A DNA stretch of 64,000 nt from Geodermatophilus africanus (GTDB taxonomy: Bacteria; Actinomycetota; Actinomycetes; Mycobacteriales; Geodermatophilaceae), in the NCBI RefSeq assembly GCF_900107105.1, contig NZ_FNOT01000002.1:490792-554791 (forward strand). The letters are read 5' to 3'. Made by a program: the position numbers and the translations under genes. The notes under the pieces were generated by a model. The model did not search any database. It had not been told where the DNA came from and saw nothing but the letters and a program-made list of their open reading frames with translations. This document shows positions 1-7,101 of this stretch, in pieces (the stretch's first letter is position 1; each line of letters starts with the position of its first letter).

Positions 1-1
1 G

Positions 2-199
2 CTCCCGAACCGAGGCCACTCCCTCACCATCGACCACGGCTGGCGCGAGGTCGCCCAGACGGCGCTCGACTTCGTCCAGCGGTTCACCTCGAGCGATCAC
101 AAGACGACATCCGTACCGAAGGCGCGCGACGCCTCGGCGAACTCGGGGCTCGCCAGCGGGGAATCCGTCGCTGGGACAGAGCGCGGCTCGGCAAGGTGA
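2..199 (+). CDS. Alpha/beta hydrolase, C-terminal end only (cut by window edge)
   Basis: The reading frame is open from the first complete codon to TGA at 197-199. Its start encodes RGHSLTIDHGWREVAQTALD, which looks like the last part of an alpha/beta-hydrolase domain: the GHS segment carries the catalytic His, followed by the final helix. The tail beyond about residue 30 is low-complexity and may be run-on after damage. The rest of the gene lies upstream of the window, so substrate and family cannot be judged. Confidence 0.5.
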   Translation, partial: LPNRGHSLTIDHGWREVAQTALDFVQRFTSSDHKTTSVPKARDASANSGLASGESVAGTERGSAR

Positions 200-333
200 C
201 CGCGGCATCCTCCTGGCACGATCGGTAACCGAGTCGAGCCGCTCGAGAAGCGCGCTGATGTCGACGTCGTCCTGAGCGGGGTCGCGCAGCCCCGGGTGGG
301 TGATCCTCGTCTTCCAGGCCTGCCACCTGCTCT

Positions 334-1728
334 TCAGCCGCGTGCCGCACGGTGCCGCCTCCCGTGTCGATGCGCGAGGCGGCCGGAGGGCCTCGGGGAC
401 GGGACGTGCCGGCCTTCCCGGCGGGTAGCCACACCCGACTGTCCCGGGGAGCTCGATGTGGTGCCTCGCCACTGGTCCGCAGCCGCGCGCGCCGCCGCAC
501 GAGCCGCCCGTGGCTCGTGCGCGGCGAGGTCCGCCTCGGCGTAAAGCCGGAGGAGACCGCGGAGGGCGTAGCGGTCGCCGGGTGCGAGCTGGACGAGGTT
601 CAGGTCGGCGAGCTCGTCGAGCATGTCCTCCGCGCGCCATCGCGGCTCCCCCACCAGCGCAGCGGCGAGACCGGCCGTGAACGTCGGGTCCTCGATGAGC
701 GCCAGCCGCCGGAAGAGTTGCTGGGTGGACGGTCCGAGCTGGTCGACGGACGACCTGATGGCCGCCCGGATCTGCAGGTCCCCGGCGGTCAGCGCGTCCA
801 GGCGGTGCTCCCGCACCGCCAGGCGTTCCACCAGCCCGGCCGCCGTCCACCCGGGTCTGCTGGCCACCCGGTTGCCCGCGATGCGCAGCGCCAGGGGGAC
901 GTGGTCGCACAGCCGTGCCAACCGGGCCAGGTCCGTCTCCCCGGCCTGCTCGGCCGGGATGATCGCGGCCAGCACCTGCTGGGCGTCCGCGCTCGGCAGC
1001 CGGTCCAGCGGGACACGCCCGGCCTCCTCGAGCCCGGCCAACGACCGTCTGCTGGTGACCAGGACGGCGGTCGGGCCCGTCGTCGGCCGCAGCGCCCGGA
1101 TCTGCGATTCACCGGCGGCGTCGTCCAGGACCACCAGGTGGGGACGATCGGCCAGCAGCTGCCGCACGCACCCCGGGTCCTCACCCGTGCTCTCCCGGCC
1201 GAGGAGCGCGCCCAGCACGCGGCCCGCGACGGCTCGCGGCGACGGCGGCTCGTGCGTCACACCGCCCAGGTCGACGAAGAGCTGGTCCGGGATCGCGCTC
1301 CGCAGCCGGGCCGCTGCCCGGACCGCCACGCTGGTCTTGCCGTAGCCCGGGGGACCGGTCACGACCACCAGCGGCGACCGGGCGGCCCGGGATCCCGTCA
1401 ACGCCGCCGTGATCGACGCCAGCTCCGCTCCGCGGCCGGTGAAGTCCGCGGTGTCCCGGGGGAGCGGGAGTCGCCAGGGCAGCTCGCGTCGGGGTCGGCG
1501 ACGCCCGTCCCGTGCCGCCCGGACCATCGCCGCACGGTCGGCCTCGGGCAGGTCCAGGGTCCGCACGATCGCGAGCACCGTCCGGTGCTGAGGGGCCCGC
1601 GCGGCTCCCCGCTCGATGTCGCTCAGGGCACGAGCGCTGATCCCCGATGCCTCCGACAGCCCCTCCAGGGTGAGGTCGGCCTCGAGGCGGAGGCGACGGA
1701 CCACCTGACCGAGGGGTTCGGCGTCCAC
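334..1728 (-). CDS. XRE/NB-ARC (AfsR-like) transcriptional regulator, 3' end doubtful
   Basis: About 464 aa. The N-terminal 60 residues are an XRE helix-turn-helix (LTLEGLSEASGISARALSDI). A P-loop NTPase follows, with Walker A GPPGYGKTSVAV and Walker-B-like LVVLDDA, then NB-ARC/winged-helix segments typical of AfsR/SARP-like actinobacterial regulators. I chose GTG at 1726-1728 because GGGAGGG lies just upstream and it sits 11 bases after the upstream CBS gene stop, so the two are probably co-transcribed. The last 50 or so residues are Arg/Ser/Gly-rich and unlike the family, and the usual C-terminal repeats are missing, so the 3' end is probably truncated or frameshifted near position 480. Target genes are unknown. 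Confidence 0.65.
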   Translation of the reverse strand: MDAEPLGQVVRRLRLEADLTLEGLSEASGISARALSDIERGAARAPQHRTVLAIVRTLDLPEADRAAMVRAARDGRRRPRRELPWRLPLPRDTADFTGRGAELASITAALTGSRAARSPLVVVTGPPGYGKTSVAVRAAARLRSAIPDQLFVDLGGVTHEPPSPRAVAGRVLGALLGRESTGEDPGCVRQLLADRPHLVVLDDAAGESQIRALRPTTGPTAVLVTSRRSLAGLEEAGRVPLDRLPSADAQQVLAAIIPAEQAGETDLARLARLCDHVPLALRIAGNRVASRPGWTAAGLVERLAVREHRLDALTAGDLQIRAAIRSSVDQLGPSTQQLFRRLALIEDPTFTAGLAAALVGEPRWRAEDMLDELADLNLVQLAPGDRYALRGLLRLYAEADLAAHEPRAARAAARAAADQWRGTTSSSPGQSGVATRREGRHVPSPRPSGRLAHRHGRRHRAARG

Positions 1729-1739
1729 GGGCCCTCCCG

Positions 1740-2240
1740 TCAGGGCGCGAACGGGCCGGCGGCCGACCGAGGTGGGAGGACCGCGGCCTCTTCCGACGCG
1801 AGCACCGCCCGGCACACGTCGGCGAGGTCCGCGATCCCGAGCACCCGGTCGTCCCTGCTCACGACGAGCTGCATGACCCTGTGCAACAGCATGAGGCGAG
1901 CCGCGTCGCGAGCAGGGAGGTCGGCCGCCACCTGCTGCGGTGGTCCGGTGACGACCTGGCGGACACGGGTGGACTCGAGATCCCGGCCCTCGGCGACCGC
2001 GCGGCTGACGTCGGTGGCGCTGAGGAGAGCGAGGGGGTCGCCGGTGTCGTCGGCCGTGACGACGAGCGCGCTGTGTCCCGACCGGTGCAGCAGGTACGCC
2101 GCGGCCGCCAGGTGCGCCTCCGCTTCGACCCGGGTGGCCGGCCGCGTCAGCTCGCCGACCGCCGGGCCGGCGGAGATCCTGTCGCTCGACGGGGGTGTAG
2201 CTGGGAAGGCGGCGGCTGAGCTCGCGTCGATCCTCGGCAT
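1740..2240 (-). CDS. CBS-domain pair protein
   Basis: About 166 aa with two CBS motifs: one around LTRPATRVEAEAHLAAAAYL, ending in ALLSATDVSRAVAEG, and a second around VVTGPPQQVAADLPARDAARL, ending in VLGIADLADVCRAVLA. Stand-alone CBS pairs bind adenosyl ligands and act as small energy or redox sensors, and they are abundant in actinobacteria. Its stop lies 11 bases before the GTG of the XRE/NB-ARC regulator, which suggests one operon. The ATG at 2238-2240 is the nearest in-frame start but has no clear ribosome-binding site, so the start is uncertain. The first CBS begins with a degenerate GELTRPA where MTRPA would be usual. Confidence 0.6.
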   Translation of the reverse strand: MPRIDASSAAAFPATPPSSDRISAGPAVGELTRPATRVEAEAHLAAAAYLLHRSGHSALVVTADDTGDPLALLSATDVSRAVAEGRDLESTRVRQVVTGPPQQVAADLPARDAARLMLLHRVMQLVVSRDDRVLGIADLADVCRAVLASEEAAVLPPRSAAGPFAP

Positions 2241-2346
2241 CGCAGTGTCGATGGACGCCGGAGGGCCGCGCTCTGCGGCCGAGGCTCTGACGCGTGGCGC
2301 CATGTCACCGGCTGAGCGACGCGCGGATGGGTGCCAGACTCGGCTG

Positions 2347-2853
2347 GTGCGGCCGCGTCGACTCCTGCTCATCCGCCATGCCAGGGCCGCCGGCGGCCCG
2401 GTCGACCTGGAGCGGCCACTGACTGCGGAAGGCGTGCAGCAGGCCGCGGCGCTCGGGGCCTGGCTGGAGCACGCCGGGCTGATGCCTGACCGGGTGCTGG
2501 TGTCCCCTGCCCGCCGCGCGGTACAGACCTGGGAACAGGCCGGCGGCGCACTGCCATCGGCAGTGCAGCCGATCGGCGACGCGCGGATCCACGACAACAC
2601 CGTCGACGCGCTGCTCGCGGCGATCCGGGAGACCCCGGACGACGTGCTGTCGGTGGCCGTCGTCGGGCACAACCCCTCGATCGGTGAGCTGGCGGGCGTC
2701 CTCGACGACGGTCGCAGCGACCCGGTGGCGCGACGTGGGGTCGAGTCCGGGTTCCCGGCCGGGGGTGTGGCGGTGTTCGAGCTCGCCGTGTCGTTCGCCG
2801 CCGTCGGGCCGGCCGCGGCGACGCTGAGGGACTTCAGGGCGCCCAGCGACTGA
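2347..2853 (+). CDS. SixA-type phosphohistidine phosphatase (histidine phosphatase superfamily)
   Basis: About 168 aa. It begins RPRRLLLIRHARA, the RHG/RHA catalytic signature with the phosphate-accepting His, followed by LERPLTAEGVQQAAALGAWL and VLVSPARRAVQTWE. The second active-site His is in VAVVGHNPSIGEL. Length and layout match SixA-like short phosphatases, which act on phosphohistidine in signalling proteins or on small phosphomonoesters. It is divergent from the CBS/regulator operon. GTG at 2347 puts the first strand next to the start; an in-frame ATG at 2302 would add 15 residues. Neither has a strong ribosome-binding site. Confidence 0.75.
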   Translation: MRPRRLLLIRHARAAGGPVDLERPLTAEGVQQAAALGAWLEHAGLMPDRVLVSPARRAVQTWEQAGGALPSAVQPIGDARIHDNTVDALLAAIRETPDDVLSVAVVGHNPSIGELAGVLDDGRSDPVARRGVESGFPAGGVAVFELAVSFAAVGPAAATLRDFRAPSD

Positions 2854-3278
2854 AGGGTCGGACCCCACGTCGGCCCTGGCCCATGCGGGACGAGTGAGCG
2901 CCTGGCGCGGCACTGGGCCGTGACGTCCGGCAGAGCCGCCGAGTCCGCAGTCGGTCCAGGAGGAGCCGTCGAGCCGAACAGTCGACGCTGACCGCGTACG
3001 CCGCCACGTCCCCCGGTGAGCCGACGCCGGCTCACCGTCTCCCCGAGGAGGGGTGCGCGTCCCACCTGTCCGCATCTGCGTGTGGGTCCGCCCGCCCCCT
3101 GGTCTCCCGGTCCGGCAGCGCCGACGCTGATGCAGCAGGCCGTCGCTCCTCGGCGGGGCGCGGCACCGGCAGCCGGCCCGCGTCGTCCCCGCCCGTGGTG
3201 GGCCACGATGAAGGCAGCATCGGAGGCCGCGCCCGCAGCCCTCGCCCCGGGGGTGGCGACGCGGAGCAAGGGGGAGCG
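2854..3278. other. Intergenic, nothing recognised
   Basis: I see no coding sequence with family resemblance on either strand here. The last bases (3268-3277) hold a good ribosome-binding site for the membrane-protein gene that follows. Confidence 0.4.
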
Positions 3279-3692
3279 ATGAGGACGAGTCGGCTGGTGC
3301 TGACCGGCGCCGCGGTCGGCACGATCGTGGGCACGGCCCGGGCGGACCTGAACGCCACCCACGTGTTCAACCCGGACTGGCCCCCGCACGCCCGGTTCCA
3401 CGGCGCCGCCGGCTGGGGCACGGTCGCCGGCGCCCAACTGCTCGCGCTGTGGCTGCTGTGGCGACCGGCGTCCTCCACCGCCGAGCAGGAACTGGCGGCC
3501 ACGACCGCTGCGCTCCTGCCCGCGGTCGCGTGGGCGCCGTTCTTCGGCGCGCTGGCCACGCCCGGCACCGCGGTCGAGGACGAGCCCGGGCACCTGCCGC
3601 GCGTGGCCGGCGTGCCGCTCAACCTGGTTCCCGCGACCCTCGTGCCGGCCGTCGCGGCCCTCGGCTACCTGCTGCACCGCCGGGGGCTGTAG
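3279..3692 (+). CDS. Small integral membrane protein (DUF6640-like)
   Basis: 137 aa, ATG at 3279 preceded by AAGGGGGAGCG, a strong ribosome-binding site. Hydrophobic segments at about residues 5-22, 45-62, 72-92 and 112-132 predict four membrane helices. The first loop carries NATHVFNPDWPPHARFHGA, a conserved-looking motif rich in His, Asn and Pro that I associate with DUF6640-type proteins. No enzymatic function is known to me. It stands alone between SixA and the sigJ remnant. Confidence 0.65.
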   Translation: MRTSRLVLTGAAVGTIVGTARADLNATHVFNPDWPPHARFHGAAGWGTVAGAQLLALWLLWRPASSTAEQELAATTAALLPAVAWAPFFGALATPGTAVEDEPGHLPRVAGVPLNLVPATLVPAVAALGYLLHRRGL

Positions 3693-3715
3693 CGCATCCA
3701 CGCCGCGCCGGCCGG

Positions 3716-4045
3716 TCAGCGCCGGAGCTCTGCCACCTCGTCGAGCCGGCCCAGCTCGTGCGGGTCCCGCATCGCGTACACGCGGGTGATCCGCCCGTCC
3801 TCGACGACGAAGGCGACCGCTGTGTCGAAATCGCCGCCCGTGTCGATCCGCGCGGCGACCGCGCCGTTGACCAGCGGCGTGGTGATCTCCACACGGGGCG
3901 CGAGCTCCGCGAAGCGGGGGAGCGCCGAGGCCCCTCGCTCCCGGCCCGCGCCGGGCGGTGGACCTCCGCCGTCGGCGACCGTGGCGCGCTCGAACCTCGG
4001 CTGCGGGGTCCCGGTGAGCAGCACATGGTCCCCGACCATCCACAT
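3716..4045 (-). pseudogene. Remnant of a SigJ-like ECF sigma factor (C-terminal SnoaL domain only)
   Basis: The minus strand encodes a SnoaL-like tail: VTITTPLVNG-type strand, then GAVAARIDTGGDFDTAVAF and VVEDGRITRVYAMRDPHELG. This resembles the C-terminal domain of SigJ-type ECF sigma factors, where it follows sigma region 4. The sigma2 and sigma4 domains are absent because the upstream side runs directly into the opposite-strand ppk2 gene. I read it as a 3' fragment with no function. A free SnoaL protein is less likely because no start or complete fold is present. Confidence 0.5.
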
Positions 4046-4165
4046 CGGCCCGTCCGTGGACGCGCGGCCCCTCCCGGCTGCTCCGCGCCGCCGGCCGAAC
4101 TGCCGGTTCGACGGGGCGCCGACCCCGGCTTGCCGCCGGGTCGCCGGGGAGCGATCCTCCGCACC

Positions 4166-5002
4166 ATGGCCGCTCAGCGTGCATCGTCGCCGTCCGTCGA
4201 AGAGGCGCCCCCGTCCCCGAGGAAGGTCGGCACCGCCTACTACGAGGAAGAACTCGCGCGGCTGCAGGTGGAGCTGGTCAAGCAGCAGGAGTTCATCCGG
4301 GCGCGCGGCCTGCGGGTCGTCGTGATCTTCGAGGGCCGTGACGCCGCGGGTAAGGGCGGGGCGATCCAGCGGATCACCGAGACACTCAACCCCCGCGCCG
4401 CACGGGTAGTCGCGCTCGCGGCACCCACCGAGCGCGAGAAGGGCCAGTGGTACTTCCAGCGCTACGTCGCCCATCTGCCCGCGAAGGGCGAGATGGTCCT
4501 GCTCGACCGTTCCTGGTACAACCGCGCCGGCGTCGAGCGGGTCATGGGCTTCTGCACCGACGAGGAGTACCAGGAGTTCCTGCGGTCGTGTCCCGAGTTC
4601 GAGCGCATGCTCGTCCGCAGCGGAGTCACACTGATCAAGTACTGGTTCTCCGTCAGCGACACCGAGCAGGAGAAGCGCTTCCAGGCGCGCCTGAAGGACC
4701 CCACCAAGCGCTGGAAGCTCAGCCCCATGGACCTCGAGGCCCGCAACCGCTGGGTCGACTTCTCCCGCGCCAAGGACGCGATGTTCGCCGCGACCGACAT
4801 CCCGGAGGCCCCCTGGTGGGTGGTGGACGCCGAGGTCAAGAAGCGCGCCCGGCTCAACGTCATCCACCACCTGCTGGGCCAGGTGCCCTACGAGGACCTC
4901 ACCCCTGAGGCGCCGACGTTGCCGCCCCGGCCGCCGGTCGAGGACGACTACGTCCGTCCGCCCAAGGAGAGCCAGAACATCATCCCGGACGTCGTCCCGT
5001 GA
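4166..5002 (+). CDS. ppk2: Polyphosphate kinase 2 (PPK2 family)
   Basis: 278 aa. PPK2 enzymes use polyphosphate to phosphorylate nucleotides (or the reverse), helping keep ATP/GTP pools in the cytoplasm. Walker A is EGRDAAGKGGAIQRI with Lys63. The lid/Walker B region is LLDRSWYNRAGVERVMGF, followed by the family stretch IKYWFSVSDTEQEKRFQARL and DPTKRWKLSPMDLEARNRW. Length fits a single-domain PPK2. ATG at 4166 has GGGGA about 15 bases upstream. The last 20 residues are Pro-rich. It stands alone, flanked by a sigJ fragment and an integrase fragment. Confidence 0.92.
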   Translation: MAAQRASSPSVEEAPPSPRKVGTAYYEEELARLQVELVKQQEFIRARGLRVVVIFEGRDAAGKGGAIQRITETLNPRAARVVALAAPTEREKGQWYFQRYVAHLPAKGEMVLLDRSWYNRAGVERVMGFCTDEEYQEFLRSCPEFERMLVRSGVTLIKYWFSVSDTEQEKRFQARLKDPTKRWKLSPMDLEARNRWVDFSRAKDAMFAATDIPEAPWWVVDAEVKKRARLNVIHHLLGQVPYEDLTPEAPTLPPRPPVEDDYVRPPKESQNIIPDVVP

Positions 5003-5010
5003 CGTCCCGG

Positions 5011-5194
5011 CGACGCCGCGCAGCCGGGTGCCGACGGTGGAGGGCTCGCACGTCTCGGCCAGCTCGGCCGGCCAGGTGGCCACCGCGTGCCGGGTGAGCT
5101 CGTCCAGCGTCGCCGGCCGGCCGCGGTCGGTCAGCCAGCGGCTGCAGTACCGGACGGAATGGCTGTAGAGCTCGATCGTCCGGTCCAGGGCCAT
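5011..5194 (-). pseudogene. N-terminal fragment of a tyrosine recombinase, diverged copy of the 22.9-23.9 kb integrase
   Basis: The minus strand encodes RTIELYSHSVRYCSRWLTDR, then GRPATLDELTRHAVATWPAE and AETCEPSTVGTRLRG. The recombinase at 22937-23859 has RTIELYGQSVVYFSRWLADR and TYEPSTVGTRLRGMRR at the same place. DNA similarity runs roughly 5025-5190 against 23625-23795. Only part of the core-binding domain is left; the catalytic domain is missing because the fragment abuts the ppk2 stop. It is the trace of a second, related integrase. Confidence 0.7.
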
Positions 5195-5424
5195 CGCGTG
5201 GCCTCTCTGAGTGGACCTTGGCGGGAACACGCAGAAGATCCACGCGGTGGCCCCTCGCACGCCAGCACTTCGCCGACGAGCTCGGGACCCCCGACCAGCG
5301 ACACCACTTCCTGGGACGTCACCGAGAGCCCATCGACCTGGTGGACGACGCCGTGAGCCGGCTGCCGAGCCAGGAGCCGGCTGCAGGAGGCTCCCATTGC
5401 CGGCCGGATCGGCGCGACGGCTGG

Positions 5425-5568
5425 TCAGCTCCTGGCCCTCCGGGGGTGCATCAGCCGCTCCATCTCTGTGGCGGCCCGCTGCTTCTCCTTGCGCTCGTTG
5501 CGCTTGACCTTGACGGCCTTGCCCGACGTCTTCGCGGAGTGGTTGTCGTGCGGCGACTTGTTGGCCAT
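5425..5568 (-). CDS. 47-residue Lys/Arg-rich small protein
   Basis: ATG at 5566-5568 follows GAGGGAG at good spacing and the frame ends with TGA at 5425-5427. The product starts MANKSPHDNHSAKTSGKAVK and continues with a highly charged helix (VKRNERKEKQRAATEMERLM). It has no hydrophobic segment. Short actinobacterial proteins of this kind (Ser-Pro-His-Asp near the N terminus, then a basic helix) recur as conserved hypotheticals; their role is unknown to me. The clean ribosome-binding site and biased composition argue for a real gene. Confidence 0.6.
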   Translation of the reverse strand: MANKSPHDNHSAKTSGKAVKVKRNERKEKQRAATEMERLMHPRRARS

Positions 5569-5899
5569 GGGAGTGCTCCCTCATCGACGGCTGGAACGGC
5601 TCCTCCCTACATCTCGTGGCGCGGCCACGCCAGGCTGTCCGCCGCGCCTTCCCGGCTCACGGCGGGACTCCGCTCGGATGAGCGTGACCCTGGGGCCGGG
5701 CCTCTCCGTTGGTCACCGCGACGCCGCCGTCCGCGCGCGCAGCGTTCGGCGACCCAGACCGACCGCTCGAGGACGCCGACCGGGTGACCAGCGGTTGATG
5801 CAGGTCCTCCTGCGCGGATCAGCCGTCCTTCACCGGGATCCCACGGGCGCACAGAGACCCTGAGGCCGGGCGTGGCCTCCGCCGATCACCCCGCGTCCG
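5569..5899. other. Intergenic, nothing recognised
   Basis: About 330 bases between the small basic protein and the permease remnant. I see no recognisable coding sequence or RNA structure. Confidence 0.35.
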
Positions 5900-6091
5900 T
5901 CAGGGGGTTGAGGTCGGCTGGGGTCGGTGGTGCGGACTGTCGGGGTTGAGCAGCGAGTGCCGGCGGCCGTAGGCGAAGTAGATGGCGAATCCGATGAGGA
6001 GCCAGACGCCGAAGCGCGCCCAGGTCTCCCAGGGCAGTTGCCAGATCAGGAACAGCGACGACAGGACCCTGAACGCGGGGACCAAGAGCAC
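5900..6091 (-). pseudogene. C-terminal remnant of an APC-family amino-acid permease
   Basis: The minus strand encodes VPAFRVLSSLFLIWQLPWET then WARFGVWLLIGFAIYFAYGR and RHSLL. This is the last two membrane helices and the YGRRHS tail of cationic amino-acid transporters of the APC superfamily. The other ten or so helices are missing; upstream the sequence changes abruptly into an opposite-strand nitronate monooxygenase remnant. It is a truncated, presumably dead fragment. Confidence 0.65.
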
Positions 6092-6105
6092 CGGCCGCCG
6101 GTGTG

Positions 6106-6405
6106 GACGCCGTGATGGTCCAGGGCGTCGAGGCGGGCGGTCACGTGCGGGGCACCACGACGCTGTCGGTCCTGCTGCCTGCGACGGCGGAGGCGGTCAC
6201 CTCGCTACCGGTCGTCGCCGCTGGGGCATCGCGACCGGACAGCAGGTCGCAGCCGCCCTCGACCTCGGCGCCCAGGCGGTCCCTCTGGGCACCCGCTTCC
6301 TCAGCAGCGCGGAGTCGCGGGCCGCCCAGGAGTACAAGGACCGCATCGTCGCCGCCACCGCGGAGGAAGTCGTCAGTCACGCCGTTCACCTGCTCGGATG
6401 CCTCT
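6106..6405 (+). pseudogene. Nitronate monooxygenase remnant with frameshift
   Basis: The first frame encodes VQGVEAGGHVRGTTTLSVLL and SLPVVAAG. After a one-base loss in the G run near 6224 the next frame continues GIATGQQVAAALDLGAQAVP, LGTRFLSSAESRA and YKDRIVAATAEE. This is the FMN/phosphate-binding half of nitronate monooxygenase (2-nitropropane dioxygenase), in which GGxAxGxxVAxAL is the phosphate loop. The N-terminal third and C terminus are missing. The 3' edge coincides with the start of the repeat at 6407. Confidence 0.7.
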
Positions 6406-6406
6406 G

Positions 6407-6610
6407 TAGAGAGACGGCGATCCGGTGATGACTCGGGGCTTTGGCGTCCAGAGACCGACCGCCAAGTCGCTCTGACCTGGGATCGAGTCACGTGCTGACC
6501 GTGCAGGTGAAGCGTAGAGCGGCCACTCAGGAAGCTCGATCTCGGCTGCTGGCCGTCGTAACCGCAGGTCAGGCTCGCCAATGCTGACTTCCCACGGGCC
6601 CTAAGCTGAC
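6407..6610. repeat. Diverged non-coding repeat, copy A
   Basis: From GTAGAGAG to the GGGCCCT box, this block aligns with 50872-51070. Shared islands include GCGATCCGGTG, GACCGCCA.GTCGCTCTGACC (one mismatch), TGCAGGTG, CAGGCT and ACGGGCCCT. I recognise no gene in it. Both copies start at the broken edge of a gene (nitronate monooxygenase here, an IS3 transposase in the other). This suggests the end of an undescribed mobile or insertion-prone element. Confidence 0.6.
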
Positions 6611-7101
6611 CCGGCATAGCCCGCTGACAGACGGGAGAACCGCTCTGCTCTCCGCCGATCCGTCCGCGTCGGAGCGGCTCAGCCGAACGGGGCTCAGCGG
6701 GGACAACCCCCACCTTGCCGTGCTCATATGAGCGCTTGGTGCACAGACGGGAAAATGCATCTTGACGGTTCGTGGACCGACTCCCGACACTCGGGGTCGA
6801 TCGAGTGGCGATGAGCAGCGCTTCTCCGAAACCCCGAGGTCGACGTCATGACCGGTACCGGCAGCACTGTGGGGCGCGGTTTGACTGGACGCGGTCACGG
6901 GTGCGCCGACGGTGACTTCCGCGATGGCTGTGCGCGCTCGACGACGCCGGGACCGACGTGGGTCCAGCATCAGGATTCGGCGACAAGGTCGGCCGGCTCG
7001 AGCTCGTGGTCTGCCTCTCCCGCGCATACGCCGGAGAGTCGGTACGACCGAATGACACCCGTGGGATGCCGGGTTCCGGCGAGGACGTGAGGCGGACGTC
7101 G
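6611..7101. other. Upstream region of ppdK
   Basis: About 490 bases with no convincing coding sequence. It must hold the ppdK promoter; I could not single out a consensus -35/-10 pair. An upstream in-frame extension of the ppdK frame exists but has no family resemblance. Confidence 0.35.

Noticed and set aside
352..2346. Plus-strand open frame running into the SixA gene from 352
   Set aside because: Only the last 168 codons resemble a protein family; the rest is antisense to the XRE/NB-ARC and CBS genes.
2243..4184. Minus-strand open frame extending the CBS protein far upstream
   Set aside because: Upstream codons have no resemblance to any family and lie antisense to SixA and the membrane protein.
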